A stretch of 64,000 nucleotides of DNA, taken from contig NZ_HG315685.1 in the NCBI RefSeq assembly GCF_000455365.1, forward strand, positions 747,574 through 811,573. The letters are read 5' to 3'. The position numbers were made by a program, and so were the translations under genes. The notes below the pieces were generated by a model. The model was given only the letters and a program-made list of their open reading frames with translations, made no database searches and had not been told where the DNA came from. Each line of letters begins with the position of its first letter. Positions within the stretch are counted from its first letter, which is position 1. This DNA comes from Halopiger djelfimassiliensis. Its GTDB lineage: Archaea > Halobacteriota > Halobacteria > Halobacteriales > Natrialbaceae. Positions 26,787 through 34,903 of this stretch are shown one piece after another.

Positions 26787-27557
26787 CTATCGCGTCTCGT
26801 TCCGGCGACAGAACGCCCGAACCGCGGCAGCGACCTCGTCGGGTGCCGACTGAATGCCAACGTGACCGACATCATCGAGTTCGACGAGTTCGCTCCGTGG
26901 GAGTCGTGCGTGAAGCGACCGAACGGCATCCCGCAGCTCCTCGGGACCGCGTTCGCCCGTCAGGAGACGCGTCGGGGTGTCGATGGCGTGGTCCTCGGGA
27001 AGCTCGTACGTCTCGACGGCGCGGTTTTCCCGGATGACGGTTTCGACCAGATCGAAGTGGACGCGGTCGGGCCAGATCGGTAACTCCTCGGGGGCTGGAA
27101 TGCCGGCACCCTCCCGGTAGAACAGTTTCATGGCGGCTTCCCGCCGCCCGGCGTCGAGTCGGGCCTGCATCCGATCGGCGAGGTCACCCTCGCCGTCGCT
27201 GGTCAGGACCGGCGGCTCGTAGAGGACGAGACGATCGACGGCCCGCCGGTCGGCGGCTGCCAGCGCAACGAGCCCGCCGAACGAGTGTCCGAACACCGTC
27301 GGATCGCCGTCGATCTCGTCGAGGAGCGCACACAGGTCCTCGACCTCCCGCTCGAGGGCGTAGGCGTCGGCATCGCCGCTCCCACCCCGGCCTCGTCGGT
27401 CGGGAACGACGAGCGTGAACGCGTCTGCGAGGTGGCTCCGGAGCGGCTGCCACGTGTGCCGCGTTGCCGATGCGCCGTGTAACAGAACGAGCGGCGGGCC
27501 GTCGCCGTGCCGTTGGAAGGCGATACTGGTGCCATCGGGTGACGTAGCTGTCTGCAT
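26787..27557 (-). CDS. Alpha/beta hydrolase
   Basis: The 256-aa protein opens with MQTATSPDGTSIAFQRHGDG and the oxyanion-region LVLLHGASATRHTW. The nucleophile elbow is GHSFGG (TVFGHSFGGLVALAA), and the catalytic His is likely in LDDVGHVGIQ. The catalytic acid is not obvious from sequence. This is the general esterase/haloperoxidase-like branch; substrate unknown. ATG 27557 is chosen since it begins the conserved first strand; two further ATG codons upstream are possible. Confidence 0.85.
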   Translation of the reverse strand: MQTATSPDGTSIAFQRHGDGPPLVLLHGASATRHTWQPLRSHLADAFTLVVPDRRGRGGSGDADAYALEREVEDLCALLDEIDGDPTVFGHSFGGLVALAAADRRAVDRLVLYEPPVLTSDGEGDLADRMQARLDAGRREAAMKLFYREGAGIPAPEELPIWPDRVHFDLVETVIRENRAVETYELPEDHAIDTPTRLLTGERGPEELRDAVRSLHARLPRSELVELDDVGHVGIQSAPDEVAAAVRAFCRRNETR

Positions 27558-27642
27558 CGTTGGACCCATCGATTGGCACCAGCCCGGGGTATTGCTGTCT
27601 CTCAATCGTCCGGCGCTTTAAGTCGGCGGCCGAAGTGGCCCA

Positions 27643-28329
27643 TCAGTCCGGCAGTGACGGCCACGTCGTTGCGACCGTCTCTTCGATGAGTTGGGTCTGG
27701 GCGCGCCGCAGTCGCTCCGAGACGGACGACGCGGAAATGTCTAACTCCGCCGCAATCTCCTCGAGGGAGGCCTGTCGGGGGATATCGAAGTAGCCGAGTT
27801 CGTAGGCCGTCCGGAGCGCCTCCCGCTGGCAGTCCGTCAGCCCGTCACCGGGCGGTTTCGGCTCCCCCTCTCTCGTGAGCCGGCGTAGTCGAAACCCACC
27901 GTTTCGCTGCCAGAACTCGCGGAACGCATCGAACGCAGTTCGCGTGGCGAACCAACCGGTCTGTCGCCACCCGGTTGGAAGCACTTCGATCCGATCGATG
28001 ATCGAGTCGGTCGTGGCGAGCGCTTTCAATCCCGACAGCTCGTCGAGGTGCGGGCCGAGGTGTTCCTCCAGACTCCGGCCGGGTCGAACCTGATACCGGC
28101 GGGTGTCACCGGCCTTGCCGACCACGGTGTACTCGCCGACCTCACCGGCATCCGCGAACGCTTGCTCGATCAGGTCCCGGTCCCCGTCGGTTACGGAGAG
28201 GATGAAAAGCGGGAGTTCGCCGTGGTTGAACTGCAGGTCGAGAAGCAGCGTCGCCTCCGGAACCGTTCCGGCAACCCCGACGAACGGGAGATGCTCACAA
28301 CTGATATCGAACTCCGCGATGAGTGGCAT
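27643..28329 (-). CDS. Bacterio-opsin-activator type HTH-10 regulator
   Basis: The 228-aa protein has an N-terminal BAT-like sensor domain (MPLIAEFDISCEHLPFVGVA) and a C-terminal helix-turn-helix of the HTH-10 type: LTDCQREALRTAYELGYFDI, then IAAELDISASSVSERLRRA. Haloarchaea carry many such single-domain regulators. It is divergent from doxX, with a 221-bp shared promoter region, so it may control that gene; this is an inference from position. ATG 28329 is preferred over 28479, which would add a non-conserved basic leader. Confidence 0.88.
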   Translation of the reverse strand: MPLIAEFDISCEHLPFVGVAGTVPEATLLLDLQFNHGELPLFILSVTDGDRDLIEQAFADAGEVGEYTVVGKAGDTRRYQVRPGRSLEEHLGPHLDELSGLKALATTDSIIDRIEVLPTGWRQTGWFATRTAFDAFREFWQRNGGFRLRRLTREGEPKPPGDGLTDCQREALRTAYELGYFDIPRQASLEEIAAELDISASSVSERLRRAQTQLIEETVATTWPSLPD

Positions 28330-28500
28330 GGCTGCTTGCTGTCGATCCCAGCGGTGTATCGTTTGCTGTTCCGTTCGGTGGACCTCCCCCGGCCCTCGTG
28401 TGCTCCGTTCTATCGTGCGCCCGAGTGCACACGCGACCAGTGACCGCCACCTATATTCCGATAACGTATCGAGATCCATGCTATCACCTGTTCAAATAGC

Positions 28501-28508
28501 GCTATATA
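28501..28508 (+). promoter_or_regulatory. TATA element of doxX gene
   Basis: GCTATATAC lies ~47 nt before ATG 28551, predicting a leader of ~20 nt. Confidence 0.55.
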
Positions 28509-28550
28509 CTCGCTCGTCCTCTAGAGGAGTAGGAAGTTCTTTCCTTCACC

Positions 28551-29126
28551 ATGACTGCATCCACACTCTCCCACGACGCTCGCAACACGTTCGAAAGCAC
28601 GATCGGCGGCTACACGGTCGGCGGCCGCGCACACAGCCTCTCCGTCTGGTTCGTCCTCGCTCTTAGACTCATGATGGGATGGGCGTTCGCCTATTCCGGG
28701 TTCACGAAACTCGTCGCGGCCGAACCGTTCAGTTCGGGCGGCTACCTCGCTAACGTCGCGGCGACCAACGGCAACCCGCTTGCGGACGCGTTCGCCTGGA
28801 TGGCCGCGACGCCGTGGTTCGTCGAGTTCGCGAACGTCGCCGTCCCGTGGGGCGAACTGTTCATCGGTCTCGGACTGCTCGTCGGCGCGTTCGTCCGCCT
28901 CGCGGCGTTCTTCGGCGCGTTCATGATGGCCCTGTTCTACTTCGGGAACTGGGACGTCGCCCACGGCGTGATCAACGGCGACTTCGCGTACATGCTCGTG
29001 TTCCTCGCCGTCGCCGCCTTCGGTGCCGGCCGCATCCTCGGCCTTGATGCCTACATCGAACGGTACGAGATCGGCGGCCAGCAACTCATCGAGCGCTACC
29101 CCGCCCTCGAGTACGTCCTCGGCTGA
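28551..29126 (+). CDS. DoxX family membrane protein
   Basis: The 191-aa protein has four hydrophobic helices, the first preceded by LRLMMGWAFAYSGFTKLVAA, the typical DoxX entry with an Arg and a Lys near the membrane boundary. The segment VPWGELFIGLGLLVGAFVRL is also characteristic. DoxX proteins are subunits of quinone-linked oxidoreductases in some archaea, but most are uncharacterised. It is divergent from the HTH-10 regulator. Confidence 0.88.
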   Translation: MTASTLSHDARNTFESTIGGYTVGGRAHSLSVWFVLALRLMMGWAFAYSGFTKLVAAEPFSSGGYLANVAATNGNPLADAFAWMAATPWFVEFANVAVPWGELFIGLGLLVGAFVRLAAFFGAFMMALFYFGNWDVAHGVINGDFAYMLVFLAVAAFGAGRILGLDAYIERYEIGGQQLIERYPALEYVLG

Positions 29127-29506
29127 CTCTTTTCGGCCCTCTCCAGTCCGTTTCGTGGCGGCTCTCTCGAGAACACGACCTTCGAATTCGAGCCAGTCCG
29201 CGGCCGGAACGGCCGTCGCCGATCGACCGCTCCCGCTCGTTCCACGCGGTAGTAGTTAGTTATAAGCCATCTCGCGGCGACAATTAGTGATGGAAGCGAC
29301 GCCTCCGATCCGACGCAGGGGGCTGCGCCGAAATGCCCCGGGTGCCCAAACACCCGAGGCGTGGCTTCCAAGCCATCCCGGCTTGAAGCCATGATTGCGT
29401 ACATTCTACCGGGATATAAACGTCCCGCACGGCAGTCGTATCGCCTTCCTCGAGCAGCCACGCCGCCGGAGTCCGGCCGAATCAGCGCCGCCACACGGGT
29501 GATCCG
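29127..29506. other. 380-bp spacer with structured segment
   Basis: No protein gene is apparent. Its right half carries a TATA-like TATAAG (29261-29266) and a run of three hairpins (29315-29390), described separately. Confidence 0.5.
29289..29400 (+). ncRNA. Candidate structured RNA or IS200/IS605 end relic
   Basis: TATAAG (29261-29266) would start transcription about 29288. Downstream come GCAG...CTGC near 29315-29327, CGGGTG-cccaaa-CACCCG (29339-29356) and GGCTTC-c-AAGCC paired with GGCTTGAAGCC (29363-29390). Three stem-loops in ~80 bp with no coding capacity suggest an RNA, or the hairpin end left by an IS200/IS605-type element. Neither is proven. Confidence 0.4.
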
Positions 29507-29779
29507 ATGAGCGACGATCCCGAGTCCGGCGAGGGCGAATCGCCGACGTTGCCGGCGTGTCCCAGATGCGGCCAGCCCGTGGCGAACGTCTCGGTCATCG
29601 GTCCGATCGACGCCGTCGCCGGTCCCTGCGGCTGTCGGGTCGCCCCCGGATCGGTCGTAAGCGAGACTGACGACGGGAACGACGACGAACCCGACGACGG
29701 ACGCGACGAACCCGGCGTGAACGACGCCGATCGAAACTGGAACGGCGACGAGAGCAGCTTGAACGGTAATCGCGAGTAA
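29507..29779 (+). CDS. Small zinc-ribbon-like acidic protein
   Basis: The 90-aa product begins MSDDPESGEGESPTLPACPR and has CPRCGQ followed by GPCGCRV, a CxxC...CxC pattern that could bind one zinc. The C-terminal half is Asp/Glu/Asn-rich and disordered. GGTGATCC just before the ATG resembles a ribosome-binding sequence but is too close to the start to be certain. It lies 165 bp before the S9 peptidase gene. Function unknown. Confidence 0.6.
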   Translation: MSDDPESGEGESPTLPACPRCGQPVANVSVIGPIDAVAGPCGCRVAPGSVVSETDDGNDDEPDDGRDEPGVNDADRNWNGDESSLNGNRE

Positions 29780-29944
29780 CCCCACGCTCCCGCCACGATC
29801 CCGCGGCCCGATGGTCGGCCCACGCCGGCCCGGCGGGCGGATTCGGGACTCGAGGCAGGGACCGTGCCATCGCTGTTGTCTCCGCGACGCCCGTCGTTCT
29901 CCGGAACCCAAACGACTACCGGCTCGAGCCGAGACGCTGCTGGT

Positions 29945-31807
29945 ATGGGTAGCTACGATATCGAACGCTATCTCAACATTCGAAGCGCCTACGGCGCGTC
30001 GTTCGGCCCCGACGGCGAGCGCCTCTCGTTTCTGATGAACACGACCGGAACGGCACAGGTCTGGACGCTCGCGGGGCCGCGCGAGTGGCCGGAACAGCGG
30101 ACCTTCTACGACGAGCGGGTGACCTTCGCCTCGTGGTCGCCGGAACGGCCGGAGCTGATCTTCGGCATGGACGAGGGCGGCAACGAGCGGGCGCAACTCC
30201 ACCGTCTCGACGCCGAGACCGGCGTGATCGAGAACCTGACGGCGATGCCCGACGCCAAACACCGCTGGGGCGGCTGGAGCCACGACGGCGACCGGTTCGC
30301 GTTCACCTCGAACCGACGCGACGAGGCGGTGTTCGACATCTACGTTCAGGGCCGCGAGGAAACCGGCGACGACGCTCGGCTCGTCTACGAGGGCGACGGC
30401 TGGCTCACGCTGTCGGGCTGGAGCCCCGACGACTCCCGGCTGCTGGTCTCGCAGGCCTACTCGAACTTCGATCAGGACCTGTACGTGCTCGACCTCGAGA
30501 CCGAATCGCTCGAGCACCTCACGCCCCACGATGGCGACGTTCGCTACCAAAGCGCAAACTGGGCACCCGACGGCGACGGGATCTATCTCGTCACCGACGA
30601 GGGCGAGGCGGACACGCTCTATCTCGCCTATCTCGACCTCGAGACGGGCGACCTCGAGCCCGTCGTCGACGGCGAGTGGAACGTCGACGGCATCGCGCTG
30701 GACGACGAGACCGGCCGGTTCGTCTACTCGGAAAACGTCGAGGGGTACACCGAGGTGACCGTCGGGGAGTTCGACGCGGCCGATCCGACCGCGTTCGAGA
30801 CGTTCCCCGAACCCGACCTGCCGGGCGGCGTCTCCGGCGGCGTGAGTTTCGGCCCCGACGCCGAGCGGTTCGCGCTGTCGACGACCGGCGACGCGGTGAA
30901 CACGAACGTCTTCGTCGTCGACGTCGAAACCGGCGAGGCCGAACGGTGGACCGACGCGCCGACGGCCGGCATTCCGCCGGAATCGTTCGACGAATCGGAA
31001 CTGGTCCACGTCGAGAGCTTCGGCGTTGACGGGCGTAGCCCGTCCGCTCGTGGGACTCCCGAGGAGTCCCACGCTGGCCTTTCGGTGCCCGGCTTCTTCA
31101 CCCTCCCCGACGATCACGAGCCCGGAAACACGCCCGTGATCGTCGACATCCACGGCGGCCCCGAGAGCCAGCGCCGCCCGTCGTTCTCGAGCGTCAAGCA
31201 GTACTTCCTCGATCGGGGCTACGCCTACTTCGAACCGAACGTGCGGGGATCGTCGGGGTACGGGGCCGAATACGCGTCGCTCGACGACGTCGAGAAGCGG
31301 ATGGACTCGGTCGCCGACGTCAGGGCTTGCGTCGAGTGGCTGCAGGACCACCCCGCGGTCGACCCCGACCGGATCGCCGCTAAGGGCGGCTCCTACGGCG
31401 GGTTCATGGTGCTCGCCGCGCTGACCGAGTATCCGGACCTCTGGGCGGCCGGGATCGACGTCGTCGGCATCGCCAACTTCGTCACCTTCCTCGAGAACAC
31501 CGGCGACTGGCGGCGCGAACTCCGCGAGGCCGAGTACGGCTCGCTCGCCGAGGACCGCGAGTTCCTCGAGGAGGTTTCGCCGATCAACAACATCGAAAAC
31601 ATCGACGCGCCGCTGTTCGTTCTCCACGGCGAGAACGACCCCCGCGTGCCGGTCGGCGAGGCCGAGCAGATCGCCGAGAAGGCCGAACGGCAGGGCGTCC
31701 CCGTCCGGAAACTGATTTTCGAGGACGAGGGCCACGGCTTCTCGAAGCTCGAGAATCGCATCGAGGCCTACTCGGCGATCGCCGATTTCCTCGACGAACA
31801 CGTTTGA
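29945..31807 (+). CDS. S9 family prolyl oligopeptidase-type peptidase with in-frame insertion
   Basis: This 620-aa serine peptidase has an N-terminal beta-propeller (WD-like repeats such as GWSPDDSRLLVSQAY) and a C-terminal alpha/beta hydrolase domain. The nucleophile is Ser483 in KGGSYGGFM, with the acid in HGENDPRVP and His in DEGHGFSK. It resembles acylaminoacyl peptidases that trim short peptides in the cytoplasm. Residues ~362-376, between GVDGRSPSARG and TPEESH, are encoded by two perfect hairpins and look like an inserted element just before GLSVPGFFTLP; the frame is kept. ATG 29945 is chosen because conserved sequence starts MGSYDIERYL. Confidence 0.92.
   Translation: MGSYDIERYLNIRSAYGASFGPDGERLSFLMNTTGTAQVWTLAGPREWPEQRTFYDERVTFASWSPERPELIFGMDEGGNERAQLHRLDAETGVIENLTAMPDAKHRWGGWSHDGDRFAFTSNRRDEAVFDIYVQGREETGDDARLVYEGDGWLTLSGWSPDDSRLLVSQAYSNFDQDLYVLDLETESLEHLTPHDGDVRYQSANWAPDGDGIYLVTDEGEADTLYLAYLDLETGDLEPVVDGEWNVDGIALDDETGRFVYSENVEGYTEVTVGEFDAADPTAFETFPEPDLPGGVSGGVSFGPDAERFALSTTGDAVNTNVFVVDVETGEAERWTDAPTAGIPPESFDESELVHVESFGVDGRSPSARGTPEESHAGLSVPGFFTLPDDHEPGNTPVIVDIHGGPESQRRPSFSSVKQYFLDRGYAYFEPNVRGSSGYGAEYASLDDVEKRMDSVADVRACVEWLQDHPAVDPDRIAAKGGSYGGFMVLAALTEYPDLWAAGIDVVGIANFVTFLENTGDWRRELREAEYGSLAEDREFLEEVSPINNIENIDAPLFVLHGENDPRVPVGEAEQIAEKAERQGVPVRKLIFEDEGHGFSKLENRIEAYSAIADFLDEHV
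31028..31072. mobile_element. In-frame 45-bp double-hairpin palindromic insert
   Basis: GACGGGC-gta-GCCCGTC (31028-31044) and GTGGGACTCC-cga-GGAGTCCCAC (31050-31072) are adjacent perfect hairpins with 3-nt loops. Together they are exactly 15 codons. The peptide they encode is unlike family members at the start of the hydrolase domain. Small palindromic elements of this type are known near IS200/IS605 transposons, which recognise end hairpins. Confidence 0.55.
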
Positions 31808-31873
31808 TCGGTCCGGACCGCCGTCGACATCCTTTCAATCTACAAGTATTTTTATGATTTAATTTCAGCAGGA

Positions 31874-31882
31874 CTTATATTT
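31874..31882 (+). promoter_or_regulatory. TATA element of ABC pair
   Basis: CTTATATTT is centred 28 nt before ATG 31906; a leaderless mRNA is predicted. A T5 run (31848-31853) just upstream may end the peptidase transcript. Confidence 0.7.
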
Positions 31883-31905
31883 GCCGCGGCAGGGCTATCT
31901 CACGT

Positions 31906-32877
31906 ATGCCCGCTATCGAAACGACTGCCCTGACCAAACGATACGGCGAGGACGTCATCGCCGTCGACGACCTTGACCTGACCGTCGAAGAGGGAGAGGT
32001 GTTCGGGTTCCTCGGTCCCAACGGGGCCGGGAAGTCGACGACGATCAACCTGTTGCTCGATTTCGTCCGCCCGACCGAGGGTTCCGCGACGGTGCTCGGT
32101 CACGACGTCCAGCGAGAGCCGCAAACGATCCGCTCTCGCATCGGCGTCCTCCCCGAAGGCGCGACGTTGTACGAACGGCTGACCGGCCGCGAACACCTCG
32201 AATGGTTCATCGACAACAAAGACAGCGACGACGATCCGGACGAACTCCTCGAACGGGTCGGCCTCGAACCCGAGGCCGCGGCGCGATCGGCCGGCGGCTA
32301 CTCGAAGGGGATGGCCCAGCGGCTCGGGTTCGCGATGGCGCTGGTCGGGGATCCCGACCTCTTGATCCTCGACGAACCGTCGTCGGGGCTCGACCCCACG
32401 GGGATGCAGGAAATGCGCGAGATCATCACCGCCGAAGCCGACCGCGGCACGTCCGTGTTCTTCTCGAGCCACATCCTCGGCGAGGTCGAGGCAGTCTGCG
32501 ACCGCGTCGGGATCATGAACGACGGCCGACTCGTCGCGACCGGGACCCTCGACGCGCTGCGGGAGAACCTCGACTTCGACGCCTCGATCTCGCTGGACGT
32601 CGAGCGCGTCCCCGACGCGCTCGTGGCCGACCTCGAGAACCACGAGGGCGTCCACTCGGTGACCGTCGACGGATCGACGATCACGGTCTCCTGTGCCACG
32701 ACGCCCGTAAAGTACGACGTCGTGACCCAGGTCGGTGCGGCGACGACCGTCCTCGACATCGTTTCCGAGGACACCTCCCTCGAACGGCTGTTCAACACCT
32801 ACACGAACGGCGAGCAGTCGGGCGAGGGTGACGTCGACGCCGGTCTCGCCGACGTCGAGACGGGGGTGTCGGCATGA
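31906..32877 (+). CDS. ABC transporter ATP-binding protein
   Basis: The 323-aa nucleotide-binding protein has Walker A GPNGAGKSTTINL (~residues 39-51), signature YSKGMAQRLGFAMAL, Walker B LLILDEPSSGLD and the switch His in FFSSHILGEVE. The C-terminal ~100 residues (after ~220) form the extra domain seen in export ATPases of this group. Its stop overlaps the start of the permease by 4 bp (ATGA), so the two are coupled. Substrate unknown; it is similar in type to, but distinct from, the 13427-14215 ATPase. Confidence 0.92.
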   Translation: MPAIETTALTKRYGEDVIAVDDLDLTVEEGEVFGFLGPNGAGKSTTINLLLDFVRPTEGSATVLGHDVQREPQTIRSRIGVLPEGATLYERLTGREHLEWFIDNKDSDDDPDELLERVGLEPEAAARSAGGYSKGMAQRLGFAMALVGDPDLLILDEPSSGLDPTGMQEMREIITAEADRGTSVFFSSHILGEVEAVCDRVGIMNDGRLVATGTLDALRENLDFDASISLDVERVPDALVADLENHEGVHSVTVDGSTITVSCATTPVKYDVVTQVGAATTVLDIVSEDTSLERLFNTYTNGEQSGEGDVDAGLADVETGVSA

Positions 32878-33710
32878 GCGTCCTCTCCGTGGCGAAAAAG
32901 GACTTCCTCGACGTCCGACGGTCGAAGAGCGTCTGGATCGTCAGCGTGCTGTACGCGCTGCTCGTGGTGTTTGTCTTCTACCTCGGACGGGGCGGAACGT
33001 CGGAACCGAACGTCGTCTATCAGTTGTCGAACCTCTCCACCATCGGACTGCCGTTTATTCCGATCATCGCGCTCATGATGGTGTATCTCGCGATCGCCGG
33101 CGAACGGGAGTCTGGAAGTATCAGGTACCTGCTTTCGCTTCCGAACACGCGACGGGACGTCGTCCTCGGGAAGTACCTCTCCCGGGGGGCCGTCGGTGCC
33201 AGTGTGATCCTCGTTGCGTTCGGCGTGGGCGCGGTGACGGCGGTTCTCTGGTACCCGTCGCTCGAACCGACCGTCTTCGCCGGCGTCGCCGGTCTGACCG
33301 TCCTCTTGACGCTAGCGCACGTCTCGGTCGCGATCAGCATCTCCGCGGCGACGGGGTCGCGGTCGCGGGCGATGGCCGGCTCGATCGGATTCTACATCGT
33401 CAGTAATATCATGATGCTCCTTCCGACCCTTTCGATCGTCACCGCGCTCGAGTACGTGCTGAACAATCGGCTCGAGCTAGGGCTCTCCGATCACCTGTTC
33501 GAGTTTCTCCGCATGCTCAGTCCGACGATCGCCTTCAGAAAAGCCTTCCCGCTCGTCGTGCCGAGCGACATCGGGACGTTCATGGCGAACGTGGACCCCT
33601 CGGCCCCGGCCTACCTCGCGCCCGAAGTCGCCCTCGCCATCCTCGTCGCCTGGCTCGTCGTGCCGGCCGTGCTCGGTCTGTGGCGGTTCAACCGGGCCGA
33701 TCTGGGCTGA
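32874..33710 (+). CDS. ABC-2 type transporter permease
   Basis: The 278-aa protein has six hydrophobic segments with the N-terminal MSVLSVAKKDFLDVRRSKSV amphipathic start typical of ABC-2 permeases. Conserved-looking features include EPNVVYQLSNLSTIG and GERESGSIRYLLSLPNTRRD. Its start overlaps the ATPase stop by 4 bp. Together they form a two-gene export system; the substrate is unknown. It converges with egsA with a 17-bp gap. Confidence 0.88.
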   Translation: MSVLSVAKKDFLDVRRSKSVWIVSVLYALLVVFVFYLGRGGTSEPNVVYQLSNLSTIGLPFIPIIALMMVYLAIAGERESGSIRYLLSLPNTRRDVVLGKYLSRGAVGASVILVAFGVGAVTAVLWYPSLEPTVFAGVAGLTVLLTLAHVSVAISISAATGSRSRAMAGSIGFYIVSNIMMLLPTLSIVTALEYVLNNRLELGLSDHLFEFLRMLSPTIAFRKAFPLVVPSDIGTFMANVDPSAPAYLAPEVALAILVAWLVVPAVLGLWRFNRADLG

Positions 33711-33727
33711 CGGATCGGCGGTCGCTC

Positions 33728-34789
33728 TCAGCCGATCACGCCCGTTTTCGTCGCCACGTCTCGAGCGGCCCGTTCGTTCATCCCGTTGCCCAGGATCGTG
33801 TATCGATCGCGGATCTCGTGACAGGTCGTTAGCGCCTCGATCACGGTCTCGTCGTCGAGACCCAGTTCCGCCGCGGTCGTCGGCGCGTCGATGCTCGCCA
33901 GCGCGTCGCGGATGTCACGCCAGATGCCCCGGTCGCCGCCGTGGAGGTAGGCGGTCATGATCGAGCCGACGCCGACCTGGTGGCCGTGCAGGGCCGCGCC
34001 GGGCGCTAAGCGATCGAGTTGGTGTGAGAAGAGGTGTTCGGCTCCGCTGGCCGGTCGGGAGGATCCGGCGATGCTCATCGCGACGCCGGAGGACATCAGC
34101 GCCTTGGTGACGACCCAGGCCGACTCCTGCAGCCCGGGTCGGATCACGTCGGCGTTGTCGACGAGGATCTCGGCGGTCATCTCCGAGAGCGCGGCGGCGT
34201 ACTCGGAGTATTCGACGTCTTTCAGCCGCTGCGCGAGCCGCCAGTCCATGACCGCGGTGTAGTTCGAGATGATGTCCGCACAGCCGGCGGTCGTCAGCTC
34301 CCACGGGGCCTCGGCCAGAATCTCCGTGTCGGCGACGACCGCGAGCGGCGGTTCGGCGGCGACGCTGTGGCGCGTATCGCCGTCAGGGACCGAGCCGCGA
34401 TTGCTGAGAATGCCGTCGTGGCTTGCGGCCGTCGGCACCGAGAGGAACCCGGCGTTCAGATGATCGCTCGCCATCTTCGTGATATCGATCGCCTTGCCAC
34501 CGCCGATACCCACGAGGTACGACGCTTCCTCGGCTTCCGCGGCCTCGATGACGGCCTCGACGGCGTCGAACGACGCGGACTCGACCGTGACGATCGCGGG
34601 GTCGATGCCGGCGGCTTCGAAATCGGCCGCGATCGGGTCCGCGGCGATCTCCTTCGGGGTGGGACTCGTGACGAACAGCGGCCGACCCTGCAAGTGAAGG
34701 TCGTCGACGACCTCGACGACCGCCGATCGAACGCCATTCCCGACGACGACGTTTCGCGGCAGTCGAATCCACTTCGACTTCTCGAACAT
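33728..34789 (-). CDS. egsA: sn-Glycerol-1-phosphate dehydrogenase
   Basis: The 353-aa enzyme reduces dihydroxyacetone phosphate to sn-glycerol-1-phosphate, the backbone of archaeal ether lipids. The nucleotide loop LVGIGGGKAIDITKMAS, the metal-site region TAASHDGILSN and the zinc-ligand stretches SGAEHLFSHQL and GAALHGHQVGVGS are intact. Length is normal. TATA-like GTATATTTC on the minus strand lies about 25 nt upstream of ATG 34789. A clear archaeal marker. Confidence 0.96.
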   Translation of the reverse strand: MFEKSKWIRLPRNVVVGNGVRSAVVEVVDDLHLQGRPLFVTSPTPKEIAADPIAADFEAAGIDPAIVTVESASFDAVEAVIEAAEAEEASYLVGIGGGKAIDITKMASDHLNAGFLSVPTAASHDGILSNRGSVPDGDTRHSVAAEPPLAVVADTEILAEAPWELTTAGCADIISNYTAVMDWRLAQRLKDVEYSEYAAALSEMTAEILVDNADVIRPGLQESAWVVTKALMSSGVAMSIAGSSRPASGAEHLFSHQLDRLAPGAALHGHQVGVGSIMTAYLHGGDRGIWRDIRDALASIDAPTTAAELGLDDETVIEALTTCHEIRDRYTILGNGMNERAARDVATKTGVIG

Positions 34790-34809
34790 ACCTCATCTGA
34801 CTCACCAGT

Positions 34810-34818
34810 GAAATATAC
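34810..34818 (-). promoter_or_regulatory. TATA element of egsA
   Basis: GTATATTTC on the minus strand, centred about 25 nt before the start codon at 34789. Confidence 0.6.
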
Positions 34819-34903
34819 GTGTTTTTCCTCGTCGCCGGCCGTTGGAGCGACGGTTTCCTCCGCTACCTCACCGGCAGCGACTCGAGAACCGCCGCTGTGG
34901 CGG

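Noticed and set aside
29096..31801. Very long minus-strand open frame opposite the S9 peptidase
   Set aside because: The peptidase on the plus strand has catalytic motifs and normal composition; the antisense frame is a by-product of high G+C.
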